Assembly: GCA_964488675.1 (NCBI GenBank)
Contig: CAZAWA010000006.1
Location: forward strand, 1-42,498
Direction of reading: 5' to 3'
DNA length: 42,498 nucleotides
Source: QZKY01 sp964488675
GTDB taxonomy: Bacteria > Pseudomonadota > Gammaproteobacteria > Burkholderiales > Burkholderiaceae_D
Made by a program: the position numbers and the translations under genes. Position 1 is the first letter of the stretch, and each line of letters opens with the position of its first letter. Below the pieces are notes generated by a model. That model saw only the letters and a list, made by a program, of their open reading frames with translations. It was not told the origin of the DNA and ran no database searches. Shown one piece after another: positions 25,949 through 34,649 of this stretch.

Positions 25949-27139
25949 ATGGAATTTGAAATGATCGATAACGCAGCACAAGGAACGGTGATCAAGGTTG
26001 TGGGTGTCGGAGGCGCAGGTGGCAATGCGGTTCAGCACATGATCAACAAAGGTGTGGCCGGTGTGGAATTTATCGCTGCCAACACGGATGCGCAGGCGCT
26101 GTCCCAATCCAGTGCTGGCAACCTCATTCAGCTTGGCGAATCGGGGCTTGGCGCAGGTTTGCGCCCTGACATTGGACGGCGCCTCGCCGAGGAATCCCGT
26201 TCGCGAATTGAGGATGCGCTGCGAGGCGCAAACATGGTGTTCGTGGCAGCAGGCATGGGCAAAGGAACGGGAACCGGTGCCGCCCCGGTGATTGCGGAAG
26301 TCGCCAAATCGCTGGGCGCACTGACGGTGGCTGTTGTGTCCAAGCCGTTCTCCTACGAAGGCAAACGCTGCATGGAAATTGCGGAAGAAGGTCTGGAAGC
26401 CCTGACGCAGCATGTCGATTCCCTGATCATCATCATGAATGAAAAGCTGGAAGACATTTACGAGGATGACAGTCTCGAAGAGTGGCTCCAGCGAGCAGAC
26501 GATGTTCTGAATAATGCTGTCGCAGGGATTGCGGAAATCATCAATGTGCCGGGTCGCATGAATGTCGACTTCCAGGATGTCAAGACCATCATGGGCGAGC
26601 AGGGCAAGGCGATGATGGGAACCGCAGTCGCATCCGGCATCGACCGCGCGCGTATCGCTGCGGAACAGGCCGTTGCATCGCCGCTGCTCGATGGTGTCGA
26701 TTTGTCCGGTGCGCGCGGTGTGCTGGTCAATATCACGGCGAGCAAGAGCGTCAAAGGCAAGGAAATCGGCGAGGTCATGGCGGCCGTGCGGGCGTTTGCG
26801 GCACAGGACGCGACGATTGCCAGGGGCGTTGTCTACAACGAAGAGATGGGCGATCAGATCCGTGTCACGGTAGTCGCCACCGGTTTGGGTCGTGGCAAGA
26901 AACCGATGCTGGTTTCCACCCCCGTCCTGCGAACCGGAACGAATAATGAGGCGGTCGCGCCAATGGCGGCACAGATTGTCAGCAACCAGTCGGCAGCGCC
27001 GCAGGCGACATCTTACGAGGGGCTGCAAAAACCTGCAGTCTGGCGCAGGGATTCTGCTACCGAGACAGTGCGTGCATTGGAAAAGAACGGCATGGAGACC
27101 TACGATATTCCGGCATTTTTGCGTCGACAAGCTGATTAA
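25949..27139 (+). CDS. ftsZ: Cell division GTPase FtsZ
   Basis: Tubulin homologue forming the cytokinetic Z-ring. The 396-residue protein has VVGVGGAGGNAV, NTDAQAL, the GTP-binding signature GMGKGTGTGAAP, GRMNVDFQDVKT, the LSGARGVLVNIT segment, and the C-terminal FtsA/ZipA-binding peptide YDIPAFLRRQAD. Odd point: the signature reads G-K-G-T-G-T-G, with Lys at residue 105 (codon AAA at 26261-26263) where Gly is usual. The protein otherwise looks intact and this is the only copy in the window. A terminator-like hairpin follows. Confidence 0.97.
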   Translation: MEFEMIDNAAQGTVIKVVGVGGAGGNAVQHMINKGVAGVEFIAANTDAQALSQSSAGNLIQLGESGLGAGLRPDIGRRLAEESRSRIEDALRGANMVFVAAGMGKGTGTGAAPVIAEVAKSLGALTVAVVSKPFSYEGKRCMEIAEEGLEALTQHVDSLIIIMNEKLEDIYEDDSLEEWLQRADDVLNNAVAGIAEIINVPGRMNVDFQDVKTIMGEQGKAMMGTAVASGIDRARIAAEQAVASPLLDGVDLSGARGVLVNITASKSVKGKEIGEVMAAVRAFAAQDATIARGVVYNEEMGDQIRVTVVATGLGRGKKPMLVSTPVLRTGTNNEAVAPMAAQIVSNQSAAPQATSYEGLQKPAVWRRDSATETVRALEKNGMETYDIPAFLRRQAD

Positions 27140-27212
27140 ATCAGTACTTCCATAACGGGGGGTTTTGGCCGCTCAGCAGAAAAAGCTGGACTCTGGCATA
27201 CTGTACGCATCG

Positions 27213-27250
27213 GCCGCAAACAAGAATGATTCTCGATTGCGGCTTCTTTT
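27213..27250 (+). terminator. Probable terminator of the dcw cluster
   Basis: GCCGCAA (27213-27219) pairs with TTGCGGC (27237-27243), and the loop can itself fold (AGAA/TTCT). TTCTTTT follows directly. It lies between ftsZ and the peroxiredoxin gene. Confidence 0.6.
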
Positions 27251-27283
27251 GTGTGATAAGGCAATAACAACAAGGAGTCCAAG

Positions 27284-27787
27284 ATGACTATAGCAATAGG
27301 TGACCGCCTTCCGGAAGTCCGGGTATCCGAATATATTGAGACCGAAACGCCTGGGTGCACGATCGGCACCAATGTCTTTCAGGTTGCCGATCTGGTCAAG
27401 GGCAAGAAGATTGTAATTTTTGGTGTGCCTGCAGCTTTTTCCCCGACCTGCTCGGACAGCCATTTGCCTGGCTACATCAAGCTGGCAGACAGCTTCAAGG
27501 CAAAGGGCATTGATGAAATCTGGTGCCTTTCCGTCAACGATGCCTATGTGATGGGCGCATGGGGGCGGGCGAACAAGGTCAACGGCGTCGTACGCATGAT
27601 TGCCGACGGTGGTGCTGCCCTGACCAAAGGCATGGGGTTGGAGTTTGACCTGACCAAGGCTGGCATGGGCGTCCGTTCACAGCGCTACTCAATGCTGGTG
27701 GAAGATGGCGTGGTCAAGAAATTGAATGTGGATAAGGGCGGCAAGCTCGAAATTTCCGGCGCCGAGCAATTGCTTGAACAGTTGTAA
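27284..27787 (+). CDS. Peroxiredoxin, Prx5-type
   Basis: Thiol peroxidase reducing H2O2 or organic peroxides. The 167-residue protein has the Prx5-family active site AAFSPTCSDSHLPGY with the peroxidatic Cys at C56. Further Cys residues at C25 (PGCTIGTN) and C81 (EIWCLSVND) are possible resolving partners. The region around VNDAYVMGAWG is also typical of this class. CAAGGAG lies just upstream of the ATG. It stands between separate terminator-like hairpins, so is probably monocistronic. The electron donor (glutaredoxin/glutathione or thioredoxin) cannot be told from sequence alone. Confidence 0.93.
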   Translation: MTIAIGDRLPEVRVSEYIETETPGCTIGTNVFQVADLVKGKKIVIFGVPAAFSPTCSDSHLPGYIKLADSFKAKGIDEIWCLSVNDAYVMGAWGRANKVNGVVRMIADGGAALTKGMGLEFDLTKAGMGVRSQRYSMLVEDGVVKKLNVDKGGKLEISGAEQLLEQL

Positions 27788-27797
27788 TGCACGCGGG

Positions 27798-27823
27798 CGG
27801 TGCCGAAAGGCACCGTAATTGTT
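27798..27823 (+). terminator. Terminator-like hairpin after the peroxiredoxin gene
   Basis: CGGTGCC (27798-27804) and GGCACCG (27809-27815) form a perfect 7-bp stem closed by a GAAA tetraloop, followed by TAATTGTTT. The T-tract is weak. Confidence 0.6.
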
Positions 27824-27838
27824 TGCGACGAAATGCGC

Positions 27839-27867
27839 TTACATGCAGTTCTGCATGTTGGTATAAT
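27839..27867 (+). promoter_or_regulatory. lpxC promoter with internal inverted repeat
   Basis: TTACAT (27839-27844), a 17-base spacer and a consensus TATAAT (27862-27867). The likely start of transcription, about seven bases on, is almost at the lpxC ATG (27875). The spacer region holds ACATGCAG-TT-CTGCATGT (27841-27858), perfect 8-base arms overlapping the -35 element. Confidence 0.6.
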
Positions 27868-27874
27868 CGCGCCC

Positions 27875-28810
27875 ATGCTGAAACAAAGAACTATTAAACG
27901 ACTCGTCAAGACCGTAGGTGTCGGTCTTCATTCCGGTACCAGGGTGGAGCTGACCCTGCGCCCGGCTGCGCCGGACACGGGGATTGTGTTTCGTCGAGTT
28001 GATCTGAATCCGATTGTGGATTTTCAGGCTTCTGCAACAGCGGTTGGAGACACGCGCATGGCGTCCACGCTGGTGCGCGATGGTGCCCGGGTTTCGACGG
28101 TTGAACATCTGATGTCGGCCTGTGCCGGTTTGGGCATAGATAATTTGTACATTGATGTCAGTGCGGAAGAGATTCCCATCATGGATGGATCGGCGGCATC
28201 TTTCGTATTTCTGTTGCAGCAGGCCGGGCTGGAGGATCAGGGTGTTGCCAAGAAGTTCATTCGCGTTCTCAAGCCGGTCGAAATTCGTGAGGGCCAGGGT
28301 GCCGCCGAAAAGTGGGCGCGGCTGGAGCCATTCCACGGTTTCCGTTTGAACTTCTTTATTGAGTTCAACCATCCGGCGATTGACGGCACCAGCCAGATTG
28401 CCGAGGTGGATTTCAGCAAGGTGTCCTATGTGCGGGATGTGGCGCGGGCGCGCACTTTTGGCTTCATGCAGGATGTCGAAGCGTTGCGAAGCATGGGGTT
28501 GGCGCGTGGCGGGTCGCTCGAAAATGCAATCGTGATGGATGAATACCGTGTGCTGAATACGGATGGATTGCGTTATCCCGACGAGTTTGTGCGCCACAAA
28601 ATCCTCGACGCCATCGGCGATCTCTATCTTATTGGCCATCCGTTGGTAGCATCGTATTCGGCGCACAAGGCAGGGCATGCTTTAAACAACCAGTTGTTGC
28701 GCGTTTTGCTGGCCCGACCCGATGCTTATGAAGTTATCAGTTTTGACAACGAGGCAAGCGCCCCACAATCCTATGTCCGTCAGCCGGTTCGAGAGTGGGC
28801 GCCAACTTAA
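27875..28810 (+). CDS. lpxC: UDP-3-O-acyl-GlcNAc deacetylase LpxC
   Basis: Zn-dependent first committed enzyme of lipid A synthesis. The start at ATG 27875 gives MLKQRTIKRLVKTVGVGLHS, the standard N-terminus, and 311 residues. An in-frame open stretch upstream crosses the promoter and is rejected. Zn and catalytic residues are visible: VEHLMSA (H78), HKILDAIGD (H241, D245) and HKAGHALNN (H268 corresponding to the catalytic His). It converges on the DUF721 gene. No ribosome site is obvious before the ATG, which together with the promoter position suggests a very short or absent leader. Confidence 0.95.
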   Translation: MLKQRTIKRLVKTVGVGLHSGTRVELTLRPAAPDTGIVFRRVDLNPIVDFQASATAVGDTRMASTLVRDGARVSTVEHLMSACAGLGIDNLYIDVSAEEIPIMDGSAASFVFLLQQAGLEDQGVAKKFIRVLKPVEIREGQGAAEKWARLEPFHGFRLNFFIEFNHPAIDGTSQIAEVDFSKVSYVRDVARARTFGFMQDVEALRSMGLARGGSLENAIVMDEYRVLNTDGLRYPDEFVRHKILDAIGDLYLIGHPLVASYSAHKAGHALNNQLLRVLLARPDAYEVISFDNEASAPQSYVRQPVREWAPT

Positions 28811-28878
28811 CATTTTGGCCTCTCATCTATCAAGCTGCGCAGCGTACGGTGTCGATAGAACTCTGATTTGCCAGCACT

Positions 28879-29376
28879 TTACCGGCTGTGGCGCTGAACC
28901 AGCGCCTTGACAGCGGACTTCAATGCCTCGTTGCGGGGCGACGCTTCGATAGAAGACTCCAGTTTCGAAAAGGCGGCCACTGCCTTCTCGGGCAGGCCAT
29001 TTTTTTCAGGGCGCCTTGATTCCGTGGTGCTCGTTTTGGGTTGCACTTTCAATTGGATTGCGCTAACCTGCCATCCTGCCGCGTTGAGCGCGCCTTGAAG
29101 AATCGACAACTTCTGCTTTAGCCGGGCCGCCGTTGCGGCGTTTGGTGCGGAGAGCACCAGTCGATCCGAATCAAGGCGCAGCACCGCGCAGTTGCCGAAC
29201 ATGTCCGGCAAGATGGCCTTGCAATCCCTCTGGATGGTAGCCATGCGCATTACGGCGGGCATTAGTGCCGCCATGCTTTCATGCATGCGCAAAGAATCCA
29301 CAGCACTGCTTGCGGCACGCTTATTGCGTGCGTAAAGTGCTGTTTGCTTTATGTTGGTGCGGGCGCGGGATGACAT
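28879..29376 (-). CDS. DUF721 (DciA-like) protein
   Basis: A 165-residue basic protein. The ATG at 29376 gives MSSRARTNIKQTALYARNKRA; a longer frame upstream overlaps the divergent M23 gene and is rejected. Residues about 35-100 resemble the DUF721 core: MPAVMRMATIQRDCKAILPDMF, CAVLRLDSDRLVLSAPNAATAARLKQK and the helix LSILQGAL. DciA proteins help load the replicative helicase in bacteria lacking DnaC. That role is inferred here from family membership and weak similarity, and is less certain than the other assignments. The place between lpxC and the M23/secA genes is common in Burkholderiales. Confidence 0.7.
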   Translation of the reverse strand: MSSRARTNIKQTALYARNKRAASSAVDSLRMHESMAALMPAVMRMATIQRDCKAILPDMFGNCAVLRLDSDRLVLSAPNAATAARLKQKLSILQGALNAAGWQVSAIQLKVQPKTSTTESRRPEKNGLPEKAVAAFSKLESSIEASPRNEALKSAVKALVQRHSR

Positions 29377-29410
29377 GATCCCAACCTTATCACACGGAAC
29401 CGGAGACTGT

Positions 29411-30364
29411 ATGCAAATCATACTGTTGCATCCCCGTTTTACCCAGGCCAAGTCCTTGACGCTGGGGCCAAAGCATATTGCGTTTGGGATCGGCCTGTTC
29501 CTGTTCTTTGCAGCCTCATGTGCGGCCCTGATGCTGTATGTGCTGCTGGCCATTGCGTCATCAAACCGGATTCCGGTGCTAAACGAGATGTTTGCAGCCG
29601 TTGCGCAGGATGAGGCAGGGAGGCAGTCGAGACAGGTGAAAGAAAACCTTGGCGTGATGGCTGCCAAACTGGGTGAAATGCAGGCGCAGATGATGCGACT
29701 GGACGCACTGGGAGAGCGGGTGCAGGGTCTGGCGGGGGTGAAGCCGGAAGAATTTGATTTCAAGGAAAAACCTGGCCGCGGGGGTGGCGAACTAAGAGGA
29801 GCAGACGGCAAGGAACTGGGTATTGCAGAACTTCAGGAACTGATCGACCAAATGGAAAGGGATATCGGACAGCGATCCGATTACATGAATGTGGTCGAGT
29901 CCGCGCTGATCGGGTTGAAAATCAAAACCCGCATGTTGCCGACAATACAACCTGTGCGTGGAAGTTACAACGCTTCAGGTTTTGGCATTCGTTTCGACCC
30001 CTTTAACGGCCGTCGCGCCGTGCATGAGGGAATCGATTTTCCGGCGCCAACTGGCACGCGTATTGTTGCTGCAGCGGGTGGGGTGGTCATCGCGGCGGAA
30101 TACCATCACGAATATGGCAACATGCTGGAAATCGATCACGGCAACGATATCATCACCCGCTATGCGCACGCCTCCAGATTGCATGTGAATGTTGGCGACA
30201 TCATCAAGCGAGGACAGCTTGTGGCCGATGTCGGTTCCACTGGCCGATCAACCGGCGCTCACCTGCATTTCGAGGTGCGCGTCAAGGGCGTGGCTCAGAA
30301 TCCGCACAAATTCCTCTCGGCTGGCGCCAGCCACGCAATGACATCCGAATTGGGCGACGAATAA
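29411..30364 (+). CDS. M23-family peptidase with N-terminal membrane anchor
   Basis: Envelope metallopeptidase-family protein, expected to cut peptidoglycan cross-bridges or stem peptides or to act as a regulator of such activity. The start at ATG 29411 gives 317 residues; an in-frame ATG at 29351 is less likely. One transmembrane helix (about 24-48) is followed by a coiled-coil region (about 70-165) and an M23 domain with the Zn motif HEGID (H205, D209) and HLHFEVR (H284, H286). The active-site residues all look present, so it is probably catalytic. It is divergent from DUF721 and precedes secA. Confidence 0.9.
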   Translation: MQIILLHPRFTQAKSLTLGPKHIAFGIGLFLFFAASCAALMLYVLLAIASSNRIPVLNEMFAAVAQDEAGRQSRQVKENLGVMAAKLGEMQAQMMRLDALGERVQGLAGVKPEEFDFKEKPGRGGGELRGADGKELGIAELQELIDQMERDIGQRSDYMNVVESALIGLKIKTRMLPTIQPVRGSYNASGFGIRFDPFNGRRAVHEGIDFPAPTGTRIVAAAGGVVIAAEYHHEYGNMLEIDHGNDIITRYAHASRLHVNVGDIIKRGQLVADVGSTGRSTGAHLHFEVRVKGVAQNPHKFLSAGASHAMTSELGDE

Positions 30365-30371
30365 GAACCGC

Positions 30372-30400
30372 TTATCTTGCAGCGCGCAGCATGGTAGAAT
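30372..30400 (+). promoter_or_regulatory. Possible secA promoter
   Basis: TAGAAT (30395-30400) lies 17 bases after TTATCT (30372-30377). The -10 is good and the -35 weak. A 128-base leader would precede the secA ATG. Confidence 0.35.
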
Positions 30401-30528
30401 GACCGTTTTGACCATGTTCCGGTGTTGCAGCCGAAAACAGTCCCCGTGTCATTTCCCTCCCGGAAGGCTCGTCGCCTGAGTTCGCCTCATAGACGCCACT
30501 CACCTCGCGTAATTTCAAGTATCCAAGT

Positions 30529-33306
30529 ATGCCACTGTCCTTTCTGACCAAGATTTTTGGCAGCCGCAACAAGCGACTGCTCAAGCAATATGGGCGATCC
30601 GTTCGCGCTATTAATGCGCTGGAGCAACGGTTCGAGAAAATGTCCGACGCCGAATTGCAGGCGATGACGCCTGCACTCAAGGAACGGATGGCGCAGGGCG
30701 AAAAGCTCGACGACCTGTTGTCCGAAGCCTTTGCCGTATGCCGCGAGGCAAGCAAACGCGTATTGAAAATGCGACCGTTCGATGTCCAGCTCATGGGCGC
30801 CATCGCACTGCATCAGGGCAGAATCGCGGAAATGGGCACGGGCGAAGGCAAGACGCTGGTTGCGACCCTGCCGGCCTACCTTAATGCGCTGACCGGAAAG
30901 GGCGTGCATGTCGTGACTGTCAATGATTATCTGGCACAGCGCGATGCGGAATGGATGGGGAAACTGTACAGCTTTCTCGGCATGACAACCGGTGTCAACC
31001 TGACGCAAATGGAGCACGACGAGAAACAGGCTGCCTATGCGGCCGACATCACCTACGGCACCAACAATGAGTTTGGCTTCGATTACCTGCGCGACAACAT
31101 GGTGTACGAGGCCTCGGACCGGGTGCAGCGCGGACTGAATTTCGCCATTGTCGACGAGGTAGACTCGATTCTGATTGACGAGGCGCGCACGCCGCTGATC
31201 ATTTCCGGGCAGGCGGAAGGCATTACGGATGTCTACCATCGAATGAATCAGGTTTCGAAGCTGCTGACCGAGCAGATCGGCGAGGAGACGCCCGATGGCA
31301 AGGGCAAGGTTGAGGTGCCCGGCGATTACATCAAGGACGAAAAAGCGCACCAGGTATACATAACTGAAGCCGGACATGAAAAAGCGGAACAGTTGCTGTC
31401 CCAAATGGGTTTGCTGCCTGAAGGCGCTTCCCTGTACGACGCCACCAACATCATGCTGATGCACCACCTGAACGCAGCCTTGCGCGCCAACACGCTGTTT
31501 CATCGCGACCAGCATTATGTGGTGCAGGACGACGAAATCATTATTGTTGATGAATTTACCGGCCGCCTGATGACGGGGCGGCGCTGGTCCGACGGCTTGC
31601 ATCAGGCCGTCGAGGCCAAGGAAGGCGTCTCCATCCAGAATGAAAACCAGACGCTGGCCTCCATCACTTTCCAGAATTATTTCAGGATGTATGGAAAATT
31701 GGCTGGCATGACTGGTACGGCGGACACTGAAGCCTACGAATTTCAGGAAATCTATTCGCTTGAAACGGTAGTAATTCCGCACAACAGGGTTAACCAGCGC
31801 ACGGACCGCCAGGATCAAGTCTATCGCAGTGCGCAAGAAAAATATGCGGCGATGCTGCGCGACATTCAGGATTGCTACGAGCGTGGACAGCCGGTTCTGG
31901 TCGGCACTACTTCGATCGAGAATTCCGAAATGATCTCGGACATTCTGACCCAGGCGAAATTGCCGCACAATGTGCTCAACGCCAAACAGCACGAACGAGA
32001 GGCGGAAATCGTCGCGCAGGCTGGGCGTCCGAAAATGATCACCATTGCGACCAACATGGCCGGTCGCGGAACCGACATTGTGCTCGGCGGAAATGTAGAA
32101 AAACAGATCCAGTTCATTGAGGCGGATGACAGCCTGGGCGATGCGGAAAAAGCGCAGCGAGCAGAAAAACTGCGCAGCGAATGGCAGTCACTGCACGATC
32201 ATGTTGTCGCTGCTGGCGGACTTCACATTGTTGGTACCGAGCGCCATGAATCGCGTCGCGTTGACAATCAGCTTCGTGGCCGATCCGCGCGCCAGGGCGA
32301 TCCGGGCGCCTCGCGCTTCTATCTCTCTCTTGACGATCAGTTGCTGCGCATTTTCGCAGGTGACCGCGTTCGTGCGATCATGGATCGACTGAAAATGCCG
32401 GAAGGCGAGCCGATTGAAGCCGGCATCGTCACCCGCTCGATTGAGTCGGCTCAACGCAAGGTCGAAGCACGCAATTTTGATATCCGAAAGCAGTTGCTGG
32501 AGTACGACGATGTTGCGAATGACCAGCGCAAGGTGATTTACGAACAGCGCAACGAGCTGCTCGAATCCGAAGATGTATCAGAATTGATTGCGTCGCTGCG
32601 GCACGGCACTTTCGTTGATTTGTTCCGGACTTATGTGCCTGAGACATCGGTTGAAGAGCAGTGGGACATCGCCGGGCTGGAAACCGTGCTCGCGAACGAA
32701 TGGCAAATTCGTTTGCGGCTGTCAGACATGCTGGAGAACGAAGAGAATCTCACCGATGACGACCTGCTGGAACGGGTGCTGAAGGCGGTGGACGATGTCT
32801 ACAACGCCAAGGTGGAAATGGTTGGCCGCGAGGCGTTTGACGGATTCGAGCGCAGCGTTATGCTGCACAGCATCGATACGCATTGGCGCGAGCATCTTTC
32901 CGCGCTGGATTATCTGCGCAAGGGCATACATCTTCGCAGCTACGGGCAAAAAGATCCCAAGCAGGAATACAAGCGCGAAGCATTCGAGTTGTTCGGCATG
33001 TTGCTTAACATGATTCGCCAGGATGTGATTCAGACAGTCATGCTGGTGCGCATCCAGTCGCAGGAAGAAATCGAGGCTGCCGAAGAGCAATTCGCGCGTT
33101 CACGCGTGGCAAATGTGCAGTACCAGCATGCCGAGGCGGATCCCGATGCGTCGCCGGAGGAATTGCTGTCACTGCGGACGCTGCCGGGAGCCGGCGAGAC
33201 TAAGCAAACGCCGGTGGTCAATGCGGTGCCAAAAGTTGGCCGCAATGAGCCCTGCCCATGCGGAAGCGGCAGAAAGTTCAAGCAATGTCACGGCAAGCTT
33301 TCCTAG
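30529..33306 (+). CDS. secA: Preprotein translocase ATPase SecA
   Basis: Drives export of unfolded preproteins through SecYEG. At 925 residues it is of normal length. Visible parts are the N-terminal LTKIFGSRNKR, Walker A in MGTGEGKTLVA (102-112), the DEAD-like VDEVDSILIDEARTPLIISG, the preprotein cross-linking domain, TNMAGRGTDIVLGGNV, and the C-terminal Zn-binding SEC-C motif CPCGSGRKFKQCHG, which contacts SecB and lipids. It is followed by a strong terminator. Confidence 0.98.
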   Translation: MPLSFLTKIFGSRNKRLLKQYGRSVRAINALEQRFEKMSDAELQAMTPALKERMAQGEKLDDLLSEAFAVCREASKRVLKMRPFDVQLMGAIALHQGRIAEMGTGEGKTLVATLPAYLNALTGKGVHVVTVNDYLAQRDAEWMGKLYSFLGMTTGVNLTQMEHDEKQAAYAADITYGTNNEFGFDYLRDNMVYEASDRVQRGLNFAIVDEVDSILIDEARTPLIISGQAEGITDVYHRMNQVSKLLTEQIGEETPDGKGKVEVPGDYIKDEKAHQVYITEAGHEKAEQLLSQMGLLPEGASLYDATNIMLMHHLNAALRANTLFHRDQHYVVQDDEIIIVDEFTGRLMTGRRWSDGLHQAVEAKEGVSIQNENQTLASITFQNYFRMYGKLAGMTGTADTEAYEFQEIYSLETVVIPHNRVNQRTDRQDQVYRSAQEKYAAMLRDIQDCYERGQPVLVGTTSIENSEMISDILTQAKLPHNVLNAKQHEREAEIVAQAGRPKMITIATNMAGRGTDIVLGGNVEKQIQFIEADDSLGDAEKAQRAEKLRSEWQSLHDHVVAAGGLHIVGTERHESRRVDNQLRGRSARQGDPGASRFYLSLDDQLLRIFAGDRVRAIMDRLKMPEGEPIEAGIVTRSIESAQRKVEARNFDIRKQLLEYDDVANDQRKVIYEQRNELLESEDVSELIASLRHGTFVDLFRTYVPETSVEEQWDIAGLETVLANEWQIRLRLSDMLENEENLTDDDLLERVLKAVDDVYNAKVEMVGREAFDGFERSVMLHSIDTHWREHLSALDYLRKGIHLRSYGQKDPKQEYKREAFELFGMLLNMIRQDVIQTVMLVRIQSQEEIEAAEEQFARSRVANVQYQHAEADPDASPEELLSLRTLPGAGETKQTPVVNAVPKVGRNEPCPCGSGRKFKQCHGKLS

Positions 33307-33324
33307 GCGAATAGCGGCACAGTG

Positions 33325-33348
33325 AAGGCGGCGCGAGCCGCCTTTTTT
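33325..33348 (+). terminator. Intrinsic terminator after secA
   Basis: AAGGCGGC (33325-33332) pairs with GCCGCCTT (33337-33344) around a GCGA loop, with T6 running through 33348. A classic Rho-independent terminator. Confidence 0.88.
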
Positions 33349-33410
33349 CATTTGACCGAAGCGATTACAATGTCCTTTGTCTACTCCTACCATTAATCGA
33401 GAACCCTGAT

Positions 33411-34649
33411 ATGGCCGTCAATCTTCCCTTACCCGTCGCCTCCAACCTGAAGCCGGTTGCTGGCGCTGAACTCGGTTACGCCAAAGCGGGCATTCGCAAG
33501 CCCGATCGCAAGGACTTGCTGGTGATGAAGCTTGCGCCGACCGCAACGGTCGCTGGCGTGTTTACGAAAAATCGCTTTTGTGCCGCCCCGGTCCAGATGT
33601 GCAAGGCGCACCTCGAAGATGCCGGCAAGACAGGATTGCCGATTCGTGCGCTGCTGATCAACACCGGCAATGCCAATGCTGGAACCGGCGATGCGGGGCT
33701 GATAGCAGCCAATGCAACCTGCGTGGTTTTGTCCGAGATGCTCGAATGTGCGCCGACGCAAATTCTGCCGTTTTCAACGGGTGTGATTCTGGAGCCGTTG
33801 CCGGTCGACAGGATTGAAGCCGGTTTGCCTGCAGCAGTATCCAACCTGAAGGAAGACAACTGGTACGGCGCAGCCGAAGCGATCATGACGACCGACACGC
33901 AGCCCAAAGCGGCGTCCCGAACCCTGACGATCCGGGGCAAGAAAATCACCGTTACCGGCATCAGCAAGGGTGCAGGGATGATCAAGCCGAACATGGCGAC
34001 CATGCTGGGCTATATTGCAACCGATGCCAAGGTGCCGCAGGCGGCGCTGGAATACATGGTGAAAGAGGCCGCCGACAAGTCTTTCAACTGCATCACCATC
34101 GATGGCGACACCTCCACCAATGACTCGTTCATGCTGATAGCGACCGGGATGATCGATATTGGCATCACCAGCATCGAAACGCAGGACTATGCGGCCTTGT
34201 CATCAGCGGTGACCGATCTGGCGCAGGAACTGGCGCAGATGGTCGTGAGAGACGGCGAGGGCGCGACCAAGTTCATGACCATCACGGTCGAGCAGGGCAG
34301 TAGTGTCGACGAATGCCGCCAGATTGCCTATTCGATCGCGCATTCGCCGTTGGTCAAGACGGCGTTTTTTGCGTCCGATCCCAATCTGGGGCGGATTTTG
34401 GCAGCGATTGGATATGCCGGCATTGACGATCTGGATGTCGCCAAGCTGAATCTGTACCTGGACGATGTCTGGGTGGCGAAGAATGGCGGGCGCAACCCGG
34501 ATTACCGGGAGGAGGATGGGCAGCGCGTGATGAAGCAGAGCGAAATCACGGTGCGCGTCACGCTGGATCGCGGTGATGCCAGCGCTACGGTGTGGACTTG
34601 TGATTTGTCGCATGATTATGTCTCGATTAATGCGGACTATCGATCGTAG
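33411..34649 (+). CDS. argJ: Bifunctional ornithine acetyltransferase / N-acetylglutamate synthase ArgJ
   Basis: Recycles the acetyl group from N-acetylornithine to glutamate in arginine synthesis. The 412-residue protein has the autocleavage motif KGAGMIKPNMATMLG with the nucleophile Thr at T197, where the chain splits into alpha and beta subunits. Also present are INTGNANAGTG, TSFNCITIDGDTSTNDS-like sequence (here DKSFNCITIDGDTSTNDS) and the C-terminal SHDYVSINADYRS. The stop is directly followed by the next gene's ATG, with no spacer. Confidence 0.97.
   Translation: MAVNLPLPVASNLKPVAGAELGYAKAGIRKPDRKDLLVMKLAPTATVAGVFTKNRFCAAPVQMCKAHLEDAGKTGLPIRALLINTGNANAGTGDAGLIAANATCVVLSEMLECAPTQILPFSTGVILEPLPVDRIEAGLPAAVSNLKEDNWYGAAEAIMTTDTQPKAASRTLTIRGKKITVTGISKGAGMIKPNMATMLGYIATDAKVPQAALEYMVKEAADKSFNCITIDGDTSTNDSFMLIATGMIDIGITSIETQDYAALSSAVTDLAQELAQMVVRDGEGATKFMTITVEQGSSVDECRQIAYSIAHSPLVKTAFFASDPNLGRILAAIGYAGIDDLDVAKLNLYLDDVWVAKNGGRNPDYREEDGQRVMKQSEITVRVTLDRGDASATVWTCDLSHDYVSINADYRS

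Noticed and set aside
27800..27874. Longer lpxC reading frame beginning at 27800
   Set aside because: It runs through the terminator-like hairpin and the TATAAT promoter; the ATG at 27875 gives the family's standard N-terminus.
30487..31992. 501-residue minus-strand frame across secA
   Set aside because: Antisense shadow; secA on the plus strand is complete with Walker and SEC-C motifs.
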